Below, one piece after another: positions 27,485-39,101 of a stretch of DNA of 56,181 nt. Position 1 is the stretch's first letter, and each line of letters starts with the position of its first letter. This stretch comes from Halobacterium salinarum DSM 3754 (GTDB lineage: Archaea > Halobacteriota > Halobacteria > Halobacteriales > Halobacteriaceae), in NCBI RefSeq assembly GCF_008124605.1, contig NZ_VRYN01000006.1, positions 1 to 56,181 on the forward strand, given 5' to 3'. Position numbers and translations under genes: made by a program. The notes beneath the pieces were generated by a model, which saw nothing but the letters and a program-made list of their open reading frames with translations, was not told the DNA's origin and ran no database searches.

Positions 27485-28906
27485 ATGCCAACACCGCACA
27501 CCACAGAGTCACCCAGTGTCGATCGGCGCACGTTCCTGGCGGGCCTCAGCGGGGCCGTCGCCGGGGGCGCAGTCGCGTCACAGTTCCAGACAACGGCGCG
27601 CGCACAGGCCACGGCGTCCCCGGCTGCGAACGCCATCGCGTACATCGTCGATGGGATGGGGCAGACACAGATCTCCGCCGCGCGCTACCTCAACGCCTAC
27701 AAGACAGCGCCCGAGCGCTTCCCGCTGAACGTGAGTCCGGCCGAGACGCCGACCGGGTTCGACGCGTTCTCGTCCCGCGGTTCGATGACCACGTTCCCCG
27801 ATGACCCCTACGAGACGACCACCGACTCGGCGGCCGCCGCAACCGCGTTCGCCAGCGGCGTCAAAACCTACAACGGAGCGATCGGTGGCGTCCAAACCTC
27901 AGGCGGCGGGTTTCAGCGCGTCGATACGGTCCTCGAACGGGCCAGCGCCCAGGGGTACGCGACCGGCCTCATCACGACGACCGAGGCGACACACGCCACA
28001 CCCGCAGCGTTCGCGGCACACGTCGAGGATCGCGGCAACCAGACCGAGATCGCGCGCCAGTACATCGAAGAGACCCAGCCGGACGTGATTCTCGGGGGGC
28101 AGCGCCGCGACTTCGAGGCGGACGCGTCCAACGGCGGCACGCTGGTGGATGCGGCCAGGGACAACGGCTACACGATCGCCGAAACGGCGGCTGAACTGGA
28201 CGCGGTCGACGACCCACCCGTACTCGGGCTGTTCAGCCAGGAGAGCCACCTCGACTACTACCTGGACCGCAAAAACGACCCCGAGAACACACAACCCAAC
28301 CTCGATGCGATGGTCGACGCGGGGGTTGACCTGCTCTCGTCGGCCGGCGACCCCGACAAGGGGTTTTTCCTGCTGGTGGAGTCCGGGCGCGTCGATCACG
28401 CCGGCCACGCGAACTACCCCGCCCAGGTCGCCGAACAGTACGAAGCCACGCAGGTGGCGGGCCAGTTGGTGGAGTACGCCGAGACGACCGCCGAGCCGAC
28501 GTTCCTCGTTTCGACCGGCGACCACGAGTGTGGCGGTCTCACGCTGGGTCGCGACTCGCCCTACGAGGTCGAATACGACGTGCTCGCCGCGCAGAAAGCG
28601 ACCACCAGCCGGCTTCGGGATCTCCTCGCCGGGGTCCGGAGCGCTGACGAACTGGAGTCGATCGTCGCCGCTCACACGGGCATCACCGCACTGACCGACC
28701 GAGAGGTGGCAAAGCTCCGCGACGCTCCGGGTTCGATCAGCACGATTCTCGCGGAGCGAGCCGGGATCGCGTTCACCACCGACGGACACACGGGCACCGA
28801 CGTGCCGGTGTTCGCACACGGCCCGAACGCGGCGCGGTTCGACGCCGCACGCGACAACACTGCGGTCGCCGACGCGCTCGCTGCGGCGCTCGGTGTGTCC
28901 CTGTAA
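27485..28906 (+). CDS. phoA: Alkaline phosphatase, Tat-exported
   Basis: 473 residues. A twin-arginine signal (DRRTFLAGLSGAVAGGAVAS) directs export. The alkaline phosphatase core is clear: metal-binding Asp in IVDGMG, catalytic serine region TTDSAAAATAFASGVKTYNG, then LVESGRVDHAGH, STGDHECGG and DGHTGTDVPVFAHG for the remaining metal ligands. It releases phosphate from organic esters outside the cell. It has its own TATA box about 44 bases upstream. Confidence 0.94.
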   Translation: MPTPHTTESPSVDRRTFLAGLSGAVAGGAVASQFQTTARAQATASPAANAIAYIVDGMGQTQISAARYLNAYKTAPERFPLNVSPAETPTGFDAFSSRGSMTTFPDDPYETTTDSAAAATAFASGVKTYNGAIGGVQTSGGGFQRVDTVLERASAQGYATGLITTTEATHATPAAFAAHVEDRGNQTEIARQYIEETQPDVILGGQRRDFEADASNGGTLVDAARDNGYTIAETAAELDAVDDPPVLGLFSQESHLDYYLDRKNDPENTQPNLDAMVDAGVDLLSSAGDPDKGFFLLVESGRVDHAGHANYPAQVAEQYEATQVAGQLVEYAETTAEPTFLVSTGDHECGGLTLGRDSPYEVEYDVLAAQKATTSRLRDLLAGVRSADELESIVAAHTGITALTDREVAKLRDAPGSISTILAERAGIAFTTDGHTGTDVPVFAHGPNAARFDAARDNTAVADALAAALGVSL

Positions 28907-28925
28907 GCCGCGGCCGCATCCGGTG

Positions 28926-28931
28926 TTTTTT
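28926..28931 (+). terminator. T-run after phosphatase gene
   Basis: A T6 run 20 bases after the phosphatase stop, following a GC-rich stretch. It fits an archaeal oligo-T termination signal. Confidence 0.4.
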
Positions 28932-29016
28932 ACTGGTGGGTGTGCGGACGGAGCAGTATGTCACGCCCGTCCTGTGAGCCCTTGACAGCGAACGACGAGT
29001 TGTTCGGTGGTCTCCC

Positions 29017-30039
29017 GTGACCAGCCAGATCGGGAAGATCGACGCCGAGTTCTTCGCACAGCACCTGTCCCCGAACCTCGGTGCGGACGACGACGCGGTG
29101 ACCGTCGGCCCCCAGTACGGGGTTGACTTCGGTGTGCTCTCGATCGGCGGCCAGCGCCTCGTCGTGAGCGCGGACCCGGTGTCAGTGAACCCCGGCGTCG
29201 GGATCGAGCGCGCCGGCCGGCTGGCCCTCCACAGCGTGCTTTCGGATGTCGCCGTGAGCGGGGTTCCGCCGTCGTTTCTCTCCATCACCCTGGTGCTCCC
29301 GGCGTCAGCACGAGACGACACCATCGCGGCGCTGTGGGACGCGATGGCCACGGAGTGTGAGCGGCTCGGCGTGAGCGTGGTCACAGGACACACCGCGCGC
29401 CAGGACGTGTCGTTCCCCTGGATCGGCGGCGCAACGGCCATGGGTGTCGGTGACCCCGCCGAGATCGTCCGCCCCGATGGGGCCACCGCGGGTGACACGG
29501 TGCTCATGACGCACAGCCCCGGGGCAGAGGTCGCGGGGCTGTTCGCCGCGCTGTTCGGCGACCACCTCGATGTCGCTGACGACACCGTCGAGCGCGCCGA
29601 CGCGCGGCTCGAGGACACCACAGTGGTTGGCGACGCGTGCGCCGCGGCGTCCGCACCCGTGACCGCGATGCACGACGCAACCGAATGCGGCATTCAAGGG
29701 GCGCTGGTGGAGTTGGCGACGGCCGCCGGCGTTTCGATCAGCGTCTCCAGCGACGCCGTCCCCGTTCCCGAGGACGTGAGCGCCGTCTGTGCGGATCTCG
29801 GGCTCGACCCGTGGCAGGTTTCCTCGCGTGGCACGCTTCTCGTCACAGTCCCCGAGGCGCACGCCGACACGGCGATGGCTGCACTGGACGCACGGAACAC
29901 TCCCGTGGCCGCGATCGGGACAGTGAGTGAGGGCAGTGGCGTGACCGTCGATGGGACGCAGGTCGTGCACCCGGGGAGCGATCCCGCCTGGACAGTGTTC
30001 AGTGCGCTTCAGCGGGACGCCGCCGCTCGTTCGCCGTGA
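29017..30039 (+). CDS. AIR synthase-related (HypE/SelD/PurM-fold) protein
   Basis: 340 residues from a GTG start. The N-terminal ATP-binding half shows GADDDAVTV and VVSADPVSVNPGVGIERAGRLALHSVLSDVAVSGVPP, typical of PurM/HypE-like proteins. The C-terminal half carries MHDATECGIQGALVELATAAGV, the HypE-like counterpart of the glycine-rich domain. HypE matures NiFe hydrogenase, but no hydrogenase genes are here, so the substrate is open. Haloarchaea commonly carry such stand-alone proteins. Confidence 0.85.
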   Translation: MTSQIGKIDAEFFAQHLSPNLGADDDAVTVGPQYGVDFGVLSIGGQRLVVSADPVSVNPGVGIERAGRLALHSVLSDVAVSGVPPSFLSITLVLPASARDDTIAALWDAMATECERLGVSVVTGHTARQDVSFPWIGGATAMGVGDPAEIVRPDGATAGDTVLMTHSPGAEVAGLFAALFGDHLDVADDTVERADARLEDTTVVGDACAAASAPVTAMHDATECGIQGALVELATAAGVSISVSSDAVPVPEDVSAVCADLGLDPWQVSSRGTLLVTVPEAHADTAMAALDARNTPVAAIGTVSEGSGVTVDGTQVVHPGSDPAWTVFSALQRDAAARSP

Positions 30040-30057
30040 GCTGCGGCCGCCGTGCGA

Positions 30058-31608
30058 TCACACGACATCGGTGAGATCCGGCGGCGCGTCGGCGAACAGC
30101 CGCGCCGGCATCACGCCCAGTGGGTCCGCAACAGCGGGGTCGAACCCGAGCTGTGCGATCACGGCTCCGGGGTCGATGCCGGGTGCGACCTCCGTGAGTG
30201 TGAGGCCGTCAGGCGTCAACTCGAAGACGGCGCGCTCGGTGACGTACACAACCGACTGGTCGGTTTCCAGCGCGTGATCAGCGCTGAATGTGACGTGTTC
30301 GACGTCCTCGACGAACTTCGAGTGCGCCCCCTCGGATGTCACCGTGATTGTTCCGTCGGCGACCGCGACCGAGAGACCGCCCGTCGTGAGCGTGCCACAG
30401 AACACGACTGCAGCGGCGTTCTGCGTGATGTTGATGAACCCGCCACAGCCCGGGAACTGGGAGCCGAACCGGCTGACGTTGACGTTTCCCTGCGCGTCGA
30501 CCTGCGCCATCCCCAAGAACCCGACATCGAGTCCGCCGCCGTCGTAGAAGTCGAACTGCTGGGGTGAGGACACGAGGGCATCGTGGTTGACTGCCGTTCC
30601 GAACTCGATTCCGCCGGACGCAGCCCCACCAACCGGTCCGGACTCCACGGTTTCCGTGATCGCGTCGCCGACACCTCCCTCAGCGGCGGCCGTTGAGACG
30701 AGTTCGGGGATCCCCACGCCCAGGTTGATGACCGCGCCCGCGTCGAGTTCCATTGCGGCGCGGCGTGCGATGATCGTTCGTTCGTCGATCGGGAGCGGAT
30801 CCGTACTGGGCGTCGGTGGCTTGACTGTGCCGCTGTGTGCGGGGTCGTAGGCCGAGCCGTACGTTTGTGGGTGGTCTTCCGGCGATGCCTCGACGACGGA
30901 ATCAACGACCACACCGGGTACAGCGACATCGTGGGGCGCGAGTGTCCCCGCGCTCGTGACGCGCTCGACCTGCGCGATCACCCTGCCGCCGGTGTTGTGT
31001 GCGGCTTGGGCCAGCGCCAGCATGTTCGAGGCGAGTGCCTCCCGCTCCATGGTGACGTTCCCGTGCTCGTCGGCCGTGGTGCCGCGAATGACCGCGACGT
31101 CGATCGGAACCGCGTGATAGAACAGGTACTCAGTGCCGTTGAGTGTGACGCGCTCGACGAGGTCCTCGCTCGTGACGGCGTTGGCTTTGCCACCATCACG
31201 TCGTGGGTCAACGAACGTGTCCAGTCCGACATGCGTGATCGTTCCAGGCTTGCCAGCCGCGGTGTCCCGGAGCAAGTGATCTAGGACGCCAAACGGGAGG
31301 TTGTACGCCTCGATTTCGTTGTTAACGACTGCCGCCATCAGGTCCGGTGTGAACCCCCAGTGACTGGCGATCGTCCGTTCGAGCATGCCCTCCTGCACGA
31401 GATGTGAGACGCCATGTCCTTGCCGGTCGCCCTCTGCCGCGGGCTGGTAGAGTGTGAGATCCTGCGGAGCCCGCGTTCGCTCATAGCGGTCGCCCAGCGC
31501 AGCAAGGACTGCTTCCGGGATGCCAGTCGCCACGAACCCCCCGATCCCAACCGTGTCACCGGACTCGACGCACGCGACCGCCTCTCGACGTGACTGTTGT
31601 GTTACCAT
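30058..31608 (-). CDS. Fused-subunit acyl-CoA:acetate/3-ketoacid CoA-transferase
   Basis: 516 residues with alpha and beta halves on one chain, as in bacterial YdiF. The alpha half begins EAVACVESGDTVGIGGFVATGIPEAVL. The beta half has NLGVGIPELV followed by TVESGPVGG, where the Glu is the expected covalent CoA-thioester residue. Close to the end are NVSRFGSQFPGCGGFINI and GAHSKFVEDVEHVTF. It moves CoA between short acyl groups. It is convergent with the AIR-synthase-like gene and ends 18 bases from it. Confidence 0.93.
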   Translation of the reverse strand: MVTQQSRREAVACVESGDTVGIGGFVATGIPEAVLAALGDRYERTRAPQDLTLYQPAAEGDRQGHGVSHLVQEGMLERTIASHWGFTPDLMAAVVNNEIEAYNLPFGVLDHLLRDTAAGKPGTITHVGLDTFVDPRRDGGKANAVTSEDLVERVTLNGTEYLFYHAVPIDVAVIRGTTADEHGNVTMEREALASNMLALAQAAHNTGGRVIAQVERVTSAGTLAPHDVAVPGVVVDSVVEASPEDHPQTYGSAYDPAHSGTVKPPTPSTDPLPIDERTIIARRAAMELDAGAVINLGVGIPELVSTAAAEGGVGDAITETVESGPVGGAASGGIEFGTAVNHDALVSSPQQFDFYDGGGLDVGFLGMAQVDAQGNVNVSRFGSQFPGCGGFINITQNAAAVVFCGTLTTGGLSVAVADGTITVTSEGAHSKFVEDVEHVTFSADHALETDQSVVYVTERAVFELTPDGLTLTEVAPGIDPGAVIAQLGFDPAVADPLGVMPARLFADAPPDLTDVV

Positions 31609-31724
31609 ACAGCCCCGTGCAAGGCCAGATAGTTTTGTCTTGGTGTTGGCTCCGTGAATAGAGCCACCGAGAGAGCAGGATCGCTGTGACAGTGAAAACT
31701 GGGGGTGCGATCGGTTCGAGCCGC

Positions 31725-32921
31725 TTACGCGCCGTCAGAGATCTTTACCACGCCATTTCTACTGGCAAAGAACAGGTCAGACCCATGAACTGACAGCGAA
31801 GAATAAGACTCTACCGTGGCATTCACATCCAATGACCACTTGCGAGAACCGGTATCAGCGTCGGACGCATACAGTGTCTCCTCCCCAAGCCAGAACTGGG
31901 TCCCATCAGCAACGATTGGCGGTGATGTACGGCCATCGGGATGCTTCTCGATGTTGATTGTGCTTCCATCCGCAGCGTCCAAGGTCGTGAGAACGCCACG
32001 ATCAGACGAATCGGAGGCAGACACGTGGATTCGATTATTGCTAACGGCGAGCGAATGACCATACTCGTTTGGAATGGATGTTTTCCACTGTGTTTCACCC
32101 TCCCGTTCCGTCGATAACGCATACAGCTTCCCACCTTCTGCGGAATAATACACGCTTTCATCACCAATAACGATCTGTTGGTCTGTCTCAGGGAGGAGGG
32201 ACCGCCGCCAGACCTGATCACCAGATTCAGGATCAACCGCTGCAACGCCTGTTTCAAGTTGGATATACACGATCCCGTCCCGAAGCCCTACACTATTGGG
32301 TCCGGTGTCTTCAAAGCTGAACGTCCAGCGTTTCTGCCCCGTCGTGGCGTCGTACGCGACGACCGAGGAGGAGTCCCAACTGAGAATCTTGCCACTGACG
32401 AAAACAGGTGCATTGCCCAGGAATGGGGAACCTGTGTTCGCCCGCCAGCAAAGGTCACCACTTCGAATATCGTAGACGCGGATGCCTCTGCTTGTTGAGG
32501 CGAAAGCCGCGTTCCCAGCGATTGTCACCGATCCACCGCTGCCGGTTGTCTCTACATTCCAGGATCGTGTGTTTTCGTTGATGTCGAATGAGGTGTACGA
32601 ACCTCCGAATTCATCTGGAGTGAGTGCAAGGATGCCACGGTCACCGGTAAACATCACCTGTGAGTCGGGGTGCAGATTGAATAGCTCAAGTACAGTCGAT
32701 TCGGTTGCATCACTCGAAGGGCCAGGATCGGTTGTTGCACCGGTTCTCGCGAAATCGTGTTGATACGTCGGCCACGGACCAGTCACCTCCCCAACCGGGG
32801 CATCCTGTATGTATTCAACGTCTCCGCCGAATAGAGTGCTACTGCAGCCGGCTACCGCACTCACCGATGTCGCCCCAACTGCTGCTAACAGACGGCGACG
32901 TGTACAGATCGAATCTACCAT
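31725..32921 (-). CDS. PQQ-like beta-propeller lipoprotein
   Basis: 398 residues from the ATG at 32921; a TTG seven codons upstream is less likely. The start combines arginines (TRRRLLAAVG) with a lipobox ending VAGCSS, so a Tat-exported lipoprotein anchored at the membrane face is expected. The body has repeated W-docking blades (GDLCWRANT, GQKRWTF, GDQVWRRSL, ETQWKTS, SRKWSLD), typical of PQQ-binding-like propellers. Such proteins usually act as scaffolds. No quinoprotein active site could be seen. Confidence 0.88.
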   Translation of the reverse strand: MVDSICTRRRLLAAVGATSVSAVAGCSSTLFGGDVEYIQDAPVGEVTGPWPTYQHDFARTGATTDPGPSSDATESTVLELFNLHPDSQVMFTGDRGILALTPDEFGGSYTSFDINENTRSWNVETTGSGGSVTIAGNAAFASTSRGIRVYDIRSGDLCWRANTGSPFLGNAPVFVSGKILSWDSSSVVAYDATTGQKRWTFSFEDTGPNSVGLRDGIVYIQLETGVAAVDPESGDQVWRRSLLPETDQQIVIGDESVYYSAEGGKLYALSTEREGETQWKTSIPNEYGHSLAVSNNRIHVSASDSSDRGVLTTLDAADGSTINIEKHPDGRTSPPIVADGTQFWLGEETLYASDADTGSRKWSLDVNATVESYSSLSVHGSDLFFASRNGVVKISDGA

Positions 32922-33120
32922 AGTTAAAACATATAAGAACAAAGTAAATATCTTGTGTTGTGAAGGAGTTAACGGTGCGAAAACGCGATGTCGATAACAC
33001 GGATCGAGGGGCAGTCACAGCAACCAGAACGCACCGGGCAACGATCGAGTGCGCTCGCACCTGCGTGGCGACTGCGCTCGCGGCAACAACTGATAAGCCT
33101 CCGGCATGCGTAGGTGGGGT

Positions 33121-34092
33121 ATGAAGCTCCGCCAGATTGCCGGGTCGCTGGCCGCGGCTACCGGTGTCGTTGCTGCCACGAACGCCGCCCTCGCGTGGCG
33201 GGCGGACGAGCTTGCGTCGCCACTAGACGGGACGAACAACACGTACCAGTGGCGTGGGTTCGACATCGCGTACACCGAGGCCGGCGATCCGGACGATCAG
33301 GACGTGGTACTGCTGCATGGACTGAACGCTGCGGGATCGAGTTTCGAGTTCCGCAACGTGTTCGACGCGCTGGCCGCGGATCACCACGTGATCGCGCCCG
33401 ACCTGCCGGGGTTCGGTCGCTCAGACCGGCCGCCGATCGAGTACGCGGCGTCCCACTACACGACGTTCGTGGCCGACTTCCTCGCCGACGCCGCCGAGGA
33501 TCCGATGGTCGTGGCATCATCGCATTCGGGTGCGTACGCGACCGCTGCGGCCGCCGACACCGATTCGGTCAGCGAGCTGGTGTTGGTGTGTCCGACGACC
33601 GCGGGGTTCTCGGGGACGCGCCCGCTCGTCGGCGCGCTCGTCAGGGCGCCAGTGGTCGGCACGGCGCTGTTCAACGTGGCCACGAGCAAGCGCGCCATCC
33701 GATATTTCAACGCCGATCACGGCTACCACGACGAGTCGGTTGTCACCGAGGACGTGGTCGAGTACCACTGGCGGACCGCCCATCAGCCGGGCGCTCGGTT
33801 CGCCGCCGCGTCGTTTTTCGCGGGCGCCCTGGATGTGGATATGGACTTGGGTGCCGAGCTGGCGGCTCTCGATCTGCCGGTGACAGTTGTTTGGGGCCAG
33901 GAAGCGACCATCTCGCCTGTCGCTGATGGCCGCGACATCGCCGATGCCGCGGGCGCGCGGCTGGTGGTGCTCGAAGAGTCCGACGTGCAGCCCCACGTCG
34001 AGCGCCCTGAGGCGTTCCTCCGGGACGCCGTGGAACCAAGCGCTACAGTTGAGGGCGGCGAGGATGTCAAACACGCCACTGATGGAGCGTGA
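33121..34092 (+). CDS. Alpha/beta hydrolase
   Basis: 323 residues from the ATG at 33121; an upstream start at 33106 is possible. A short hydrophobic N-terminal segment (LAAATGVVAATNAALA) may anchor it. Alpha/beta hydrolase marks include VVLLHGLNAAG (oxyanion hole HG), APDLPGFGRSDRP, the nucleophile elbow SSHSGAYA and the C-terminal histidine in VQPHVERP. The elbow is S-x-S-x-G instead of the usual G-x-S-x-G, an unusual first position. Substrate unknown. Confidence 0.88.
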   Translation: MKLRQIAGSLAAATGVVAATNAALAWRADELASPLDGTNNTYQWRGFDIAYTEAGDPDDQDVVLLHGLNAAGSSFEFRNVFDALAADHHVIAPDLPGFGRSDRPPIEYAASHYTTFVADFLADAAEDPMVVASSHSGAYATAAAADTDSVSELVLVCPTTAGFSGTRPLVGALVRAPVVGTALFNVATSKRAIRYFNADHGYHDESVVTEDVVEYHWRTAHQPGARFAAASFFAGALDVDMDLGAELAALDLPVTVVWGQEATISPVADGRDIADAAGARLVVLEESDVQPHVERPEAFLRDAVEPSATVEGGEDVKHATDGA

Positions 34093-36598
<2,506 letters not shown>

Positions 36599-36651
36599 CG
36601 CGCCCGATCCACGCGCCGTCCACCCGTGGCGGTCGGCGTGTCGCTAACGCG

Positions 36652-36951
36652 GTGGAGCTGTTGCTGTTTCTGACTACGGCTGTGAGCAACTGCGATCAGG
36701 ACGAATGGTATCCGCGCCAGTGTGTGACGTTCGAGCGCTGGTGCGACGGGCAGTATGTGATCTGCTTGGCAACCCCTGGGTCCGACCCGATACGATACGA
36801 ATTGAATCGCGCAGGATGGAAGGTCGGCAGCGGACCGGGTGTCCACGAAGATGCTTCTAGCGATTCTGAGCCAGAAAACGGCGGAACAACGGTGTGGAAG
36901 GGCCGGCAGCTAACGGTTGGCCGGGCGGCTAATCATCACGTGGACCCGTGA
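36652..36951 (+). CDS. Possible small hypothetical protein
   Basis: A frame of about 99 residues from a GTG at 36652 has protein-like composition (DEWYPRQCVTFERWCDGQYVICL then DPIRYELNRAGWKVG) and acidic residues as in neighbours. It begins 53 bases after katG and overlaps the end of the convergent DMT gene by 23 bases. The start is uncertain and no family is recognised. Confidence 0.35.
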   Translation: MELLLFLTTAVSNCDQDEWYPRQCVTFERWCDGQYVICLATPGSDPIRYELNRAGWKVGSGPGVHEDASSDSEPENGGTTVWKGRQLTVGRAANHHVDP

Positions 36952-37867
36952 ATGACGAGATCGTAGTCACGACAACGGACCGCAGACGTAGTGCTCGCCA
37001 CTTCGAGGCGAGGAACCCGGACAGGATGAACGCAAACCCCACGACGGTTGCTGGCGTGATCTCCTGTCCAAGCACGAGCCAGCCGGCCAGCGCCGCGAAG
37101 ACGGGGATTACGTACTCAATGAAGCTCATCTCGATGGGACCGAGGTCGTCCAGTAATCTGAAGTAGAGCAGGAACCCACCGACGCCGGCGACCACAGAGA
37201 GGTATGTGAGTGCGCCGAGCGCGGACGGCGTCCAGGTGGCGGCCGCAAACGACTGGCCGGGGAGCACGAGTACAGCGACGTGGAGGACGACGGCGCCGGT
37301 GGCCATCAGCCACGCCTGGGTGGATAGGAACGGCAGCGATGGCGATCGGCTGTGTGTGACGACCGCGGCGACGGCGAACGCGAACGCGGACGCAAGCACA
37401 AGTGACACGCCAAGGACGCTGTCCGCGATGTTCGTAGGGTCGGGGTTAGCGATGATGACGACCCCAGCGAACCCAAGCATGACGCCGACCGCAGTGGCGG
37501 CGGTGAGCTGCTCATCGGTGGCGACGAGGCGCGTGAGCGCAGGCGTCACGACGGGAACGAGACCCAACAGAACAGCTGCGACACCGCCGGTAACGTACTG
37601 CTGACCCGTAAAGAGGAACGCATGATGGGCGCCGATCGTGAGGGTGCCGCCGACGAGCACGTAAACGAAGTCATCCATAGTTCGGGGGTAGACGTCAGCG
37701 TCCGAGACGAAGACGGCAGCAAACAGCAGTGCGGCAGCGATGTCGAAGCGTACGGCCGCGAATGGGACTGCGGGGAGATCGGCCAATCCAACGTCGGTTG
37801 CCATGAACGCCGTTCCCCAGACAGCGCACAGGAGCAAGAAACGACCGGTCGTCCGGTAACGACTCAT
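36929..37867 (-). CDS. DMT/EamA-family permease
   Basis: 312 residues from the ATG at 37867. Ten hydrophobic spans fall into two repeated EamA halves: the first opens with FLLLCAVWGTAFMATDVGL, the second around LGVSLVLASAFAFAVAAVV. Conserved blocks include FAAVRFDIAAALL and IEYVIPVFAALAGWLVLGQEIT, typical of the family. It probably exports metabolites or amino acids; the substrate cannot be told from sequence. Confidence 0.92.
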   Translation of the reverse strand: MSRYRTTGRFLLLCAVWGTAFMATDVGLADLPAVPFAAVRFDIAAALLFAAVFVSDADVYPRTMDDFVYVLVGGTLTIGAHHAFLFTGQQYVTGGVAAVLLGLVPVVTPALTRLVATDEQLTAATAVGVMLGFAGVVIIANPDPTNIADSVLGVSLVLASAFAFAVAAVVTHSRSPSLPFLSTQAWLMATGAVVLHVAVLVLPGQSFAAATWTPSALGALTYLSVVAGVGGFLLYFRLLDDLGPIEMSFIEYVIPVFAALAGWLVLGQEITPATVVGFAFILSGFLASKWRALRLRSVVVTTISSFTGPRDD

Positions 37868-38181
37868 TCGTGAGGGGTTCGCTGTCAAGGGGCAAATATG
37901 CGTCGAACTGCACGGACTCTCGGGGCATCCGGACCTGCGTGATGGCGGTGGCGGCTGTGTAGTATGCTGTCGCTATCGATGACCGCCAGCTACCCACCGC
38001 ACGTTTTTCGCGGCTCGGTGTCGGTAACAGTAGTTGAAAACACGCCGATTCTATTCAGCAACGCGCCTCGGTAATCAGTTAATGTCTGATGCCCTCAAAC
38101 TACCCTTGAGAAGATCGGCAAACAATTGTCTGATTTATGGTAATTGGGCTGAGAGTTGGGGGTCGTGTAGGTGTCTTAGTT
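37868..38181. other. Gap left of the IS6 element
   Basis: No gene supported. It is AT-richer toward the IS. The eight bases next to the IS end (TCTTAGTT) are not repeated on the other side. Confidence 0.4.
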
Positions 38182-38768
38182 GGCACTGTCTAGTTAAGCC
38201 AGTTTGAGAAGTGAGCAGTTCGTTGGTTTTGGTGTCTATGCGAAACCAAGAACTGCTCACAGAGACGTTGAACACAGCGAATCTTGAATGTTGGGAGCGA
38301 GAGCGGACGGCGAAGCCGTCAAGGGTCGCAGTTGACGAGACCGCTATCAAAATCAACGGCGAATGGTCTTGGCTGTACGCTGCAATAGACCTCGACACAA
38401 AATTGATTCTTGACGTGGAATTGTTTGGACGGCATGGGACTGATCCAGCGGCTGCATTTCTTCATGGACTCCGTGAGAAACACGATCTCTCCGACGCTGT
38501 GTTTCTCGTTGACCAGTTCGGCTACCGGACTGCCCTCTCCCGCTTAGGGCTCAACGGTCGGGTTGACTATATCGACAGAAACCTCATCGAAAAGTGGTTT
38601 CACACCTTCAAAATGCGTATCGCCCGTTTCCATAACTCCTGGGTCGGCAGTCGGGCGAGCGCACGCGAATGGATTGAACAATTCGTACATTACTACAACC
38701 GCCAACGACCGCATCAACCACTCGACGAACGAACGCCAGCTGAAGCCGTGCTTAACTAGACAGTGCCC
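38182..38768 (+). mobile_element. IS6-type insertion sequence with perfect 18-bp terminal inverted repeats
   Basis: The left end GGCACTGTCTAGTTAAGC (38182-38199) is exactly repeated in reverse at the right end (38751-38768). The 587-base unit encodes one transposase whose stop codon lies inside the right repeat. The flanking eight bases differ (TCTTAGTT and CTGAGGAA), so there is no target duplication. Recombination between IS copies or an adjacent deletion may have removed one original flank. Confidence 0.92.
38238..38759 (+). CDS. IS6-family transposase
   Basis: 173 residues from the ATG at 38238. DDE residues are in AVDETAIKING, FLVDQFGYR and NLIEKWFHTFK. The tail YYNRQRPHQPLDERTPAEAV is typical of the rve-like C-terminus. 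It is shorter than common IS6 transposases (about 220-240 residues) because the N-terminal helix-turn-helix region is short, but the fit to the element ends suggests a complete gene of a compact subgroup. Confidence 0.88.
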   Translation: MRNQELLTETLNTANLECWERERTAKPSRVAVDETAIKINGEWSWLYAAIDLDTKLILDVELFGRHGTDPAAAFLHGLREKHDLSDAVFLVDQFGYRTALSRLGLNGRVDYIDRNLIEKWFHTFKMRIARFHNSWVGSRASAREWIEQFVHYYNRQRPHQPLDERTPAEAVLN

Positions 38769-39093
38769 TGAGGAAGAAGTAATCAGAGTTCTGCACTACT
38801 GCGATTCTGCTCCGCTTAATGATGACATTGACCGGCTTCTAAGAGCGTGTATGGATAGAGGAATAGACAATATTCGTCGAAATGACCGTGCCCAGTCAGC
38901 AATGCACGCCGTAATTATCAATTCGACGGGTGTTCAGGTTGGCCCGACTACTGAGGAGTCATACTCACGCCAGTTTGAACTCGTTCGAGGGTGGAAAAAC
39001 GACGAAAATCTTAGTCCGGGAGTCCGTCGGTTTGCCCGTAATCTAGAGGGCGACCTCTATGATACGGTTGATGAGGACATAGATTCAATCTAA
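38769..39093 (+). pseudogene. 3' part of a gene cut by the IS6 element
   Basis: A frame open from inside the IS continues to a stop at 39093 and reads like real protein after the IS end (EVIRVLHYCDSAPLNDDIDRLLRACMDRG and SPGVRRFARNLEGDLYDT). It has no start of its own and lower GC than neighbours. Its 5' part is not found left of the IS, in line with the missing target duplication. Function unknown. Confidence 0.6.
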
Positions 39094-39101
39094 AATTCCT
39101 A

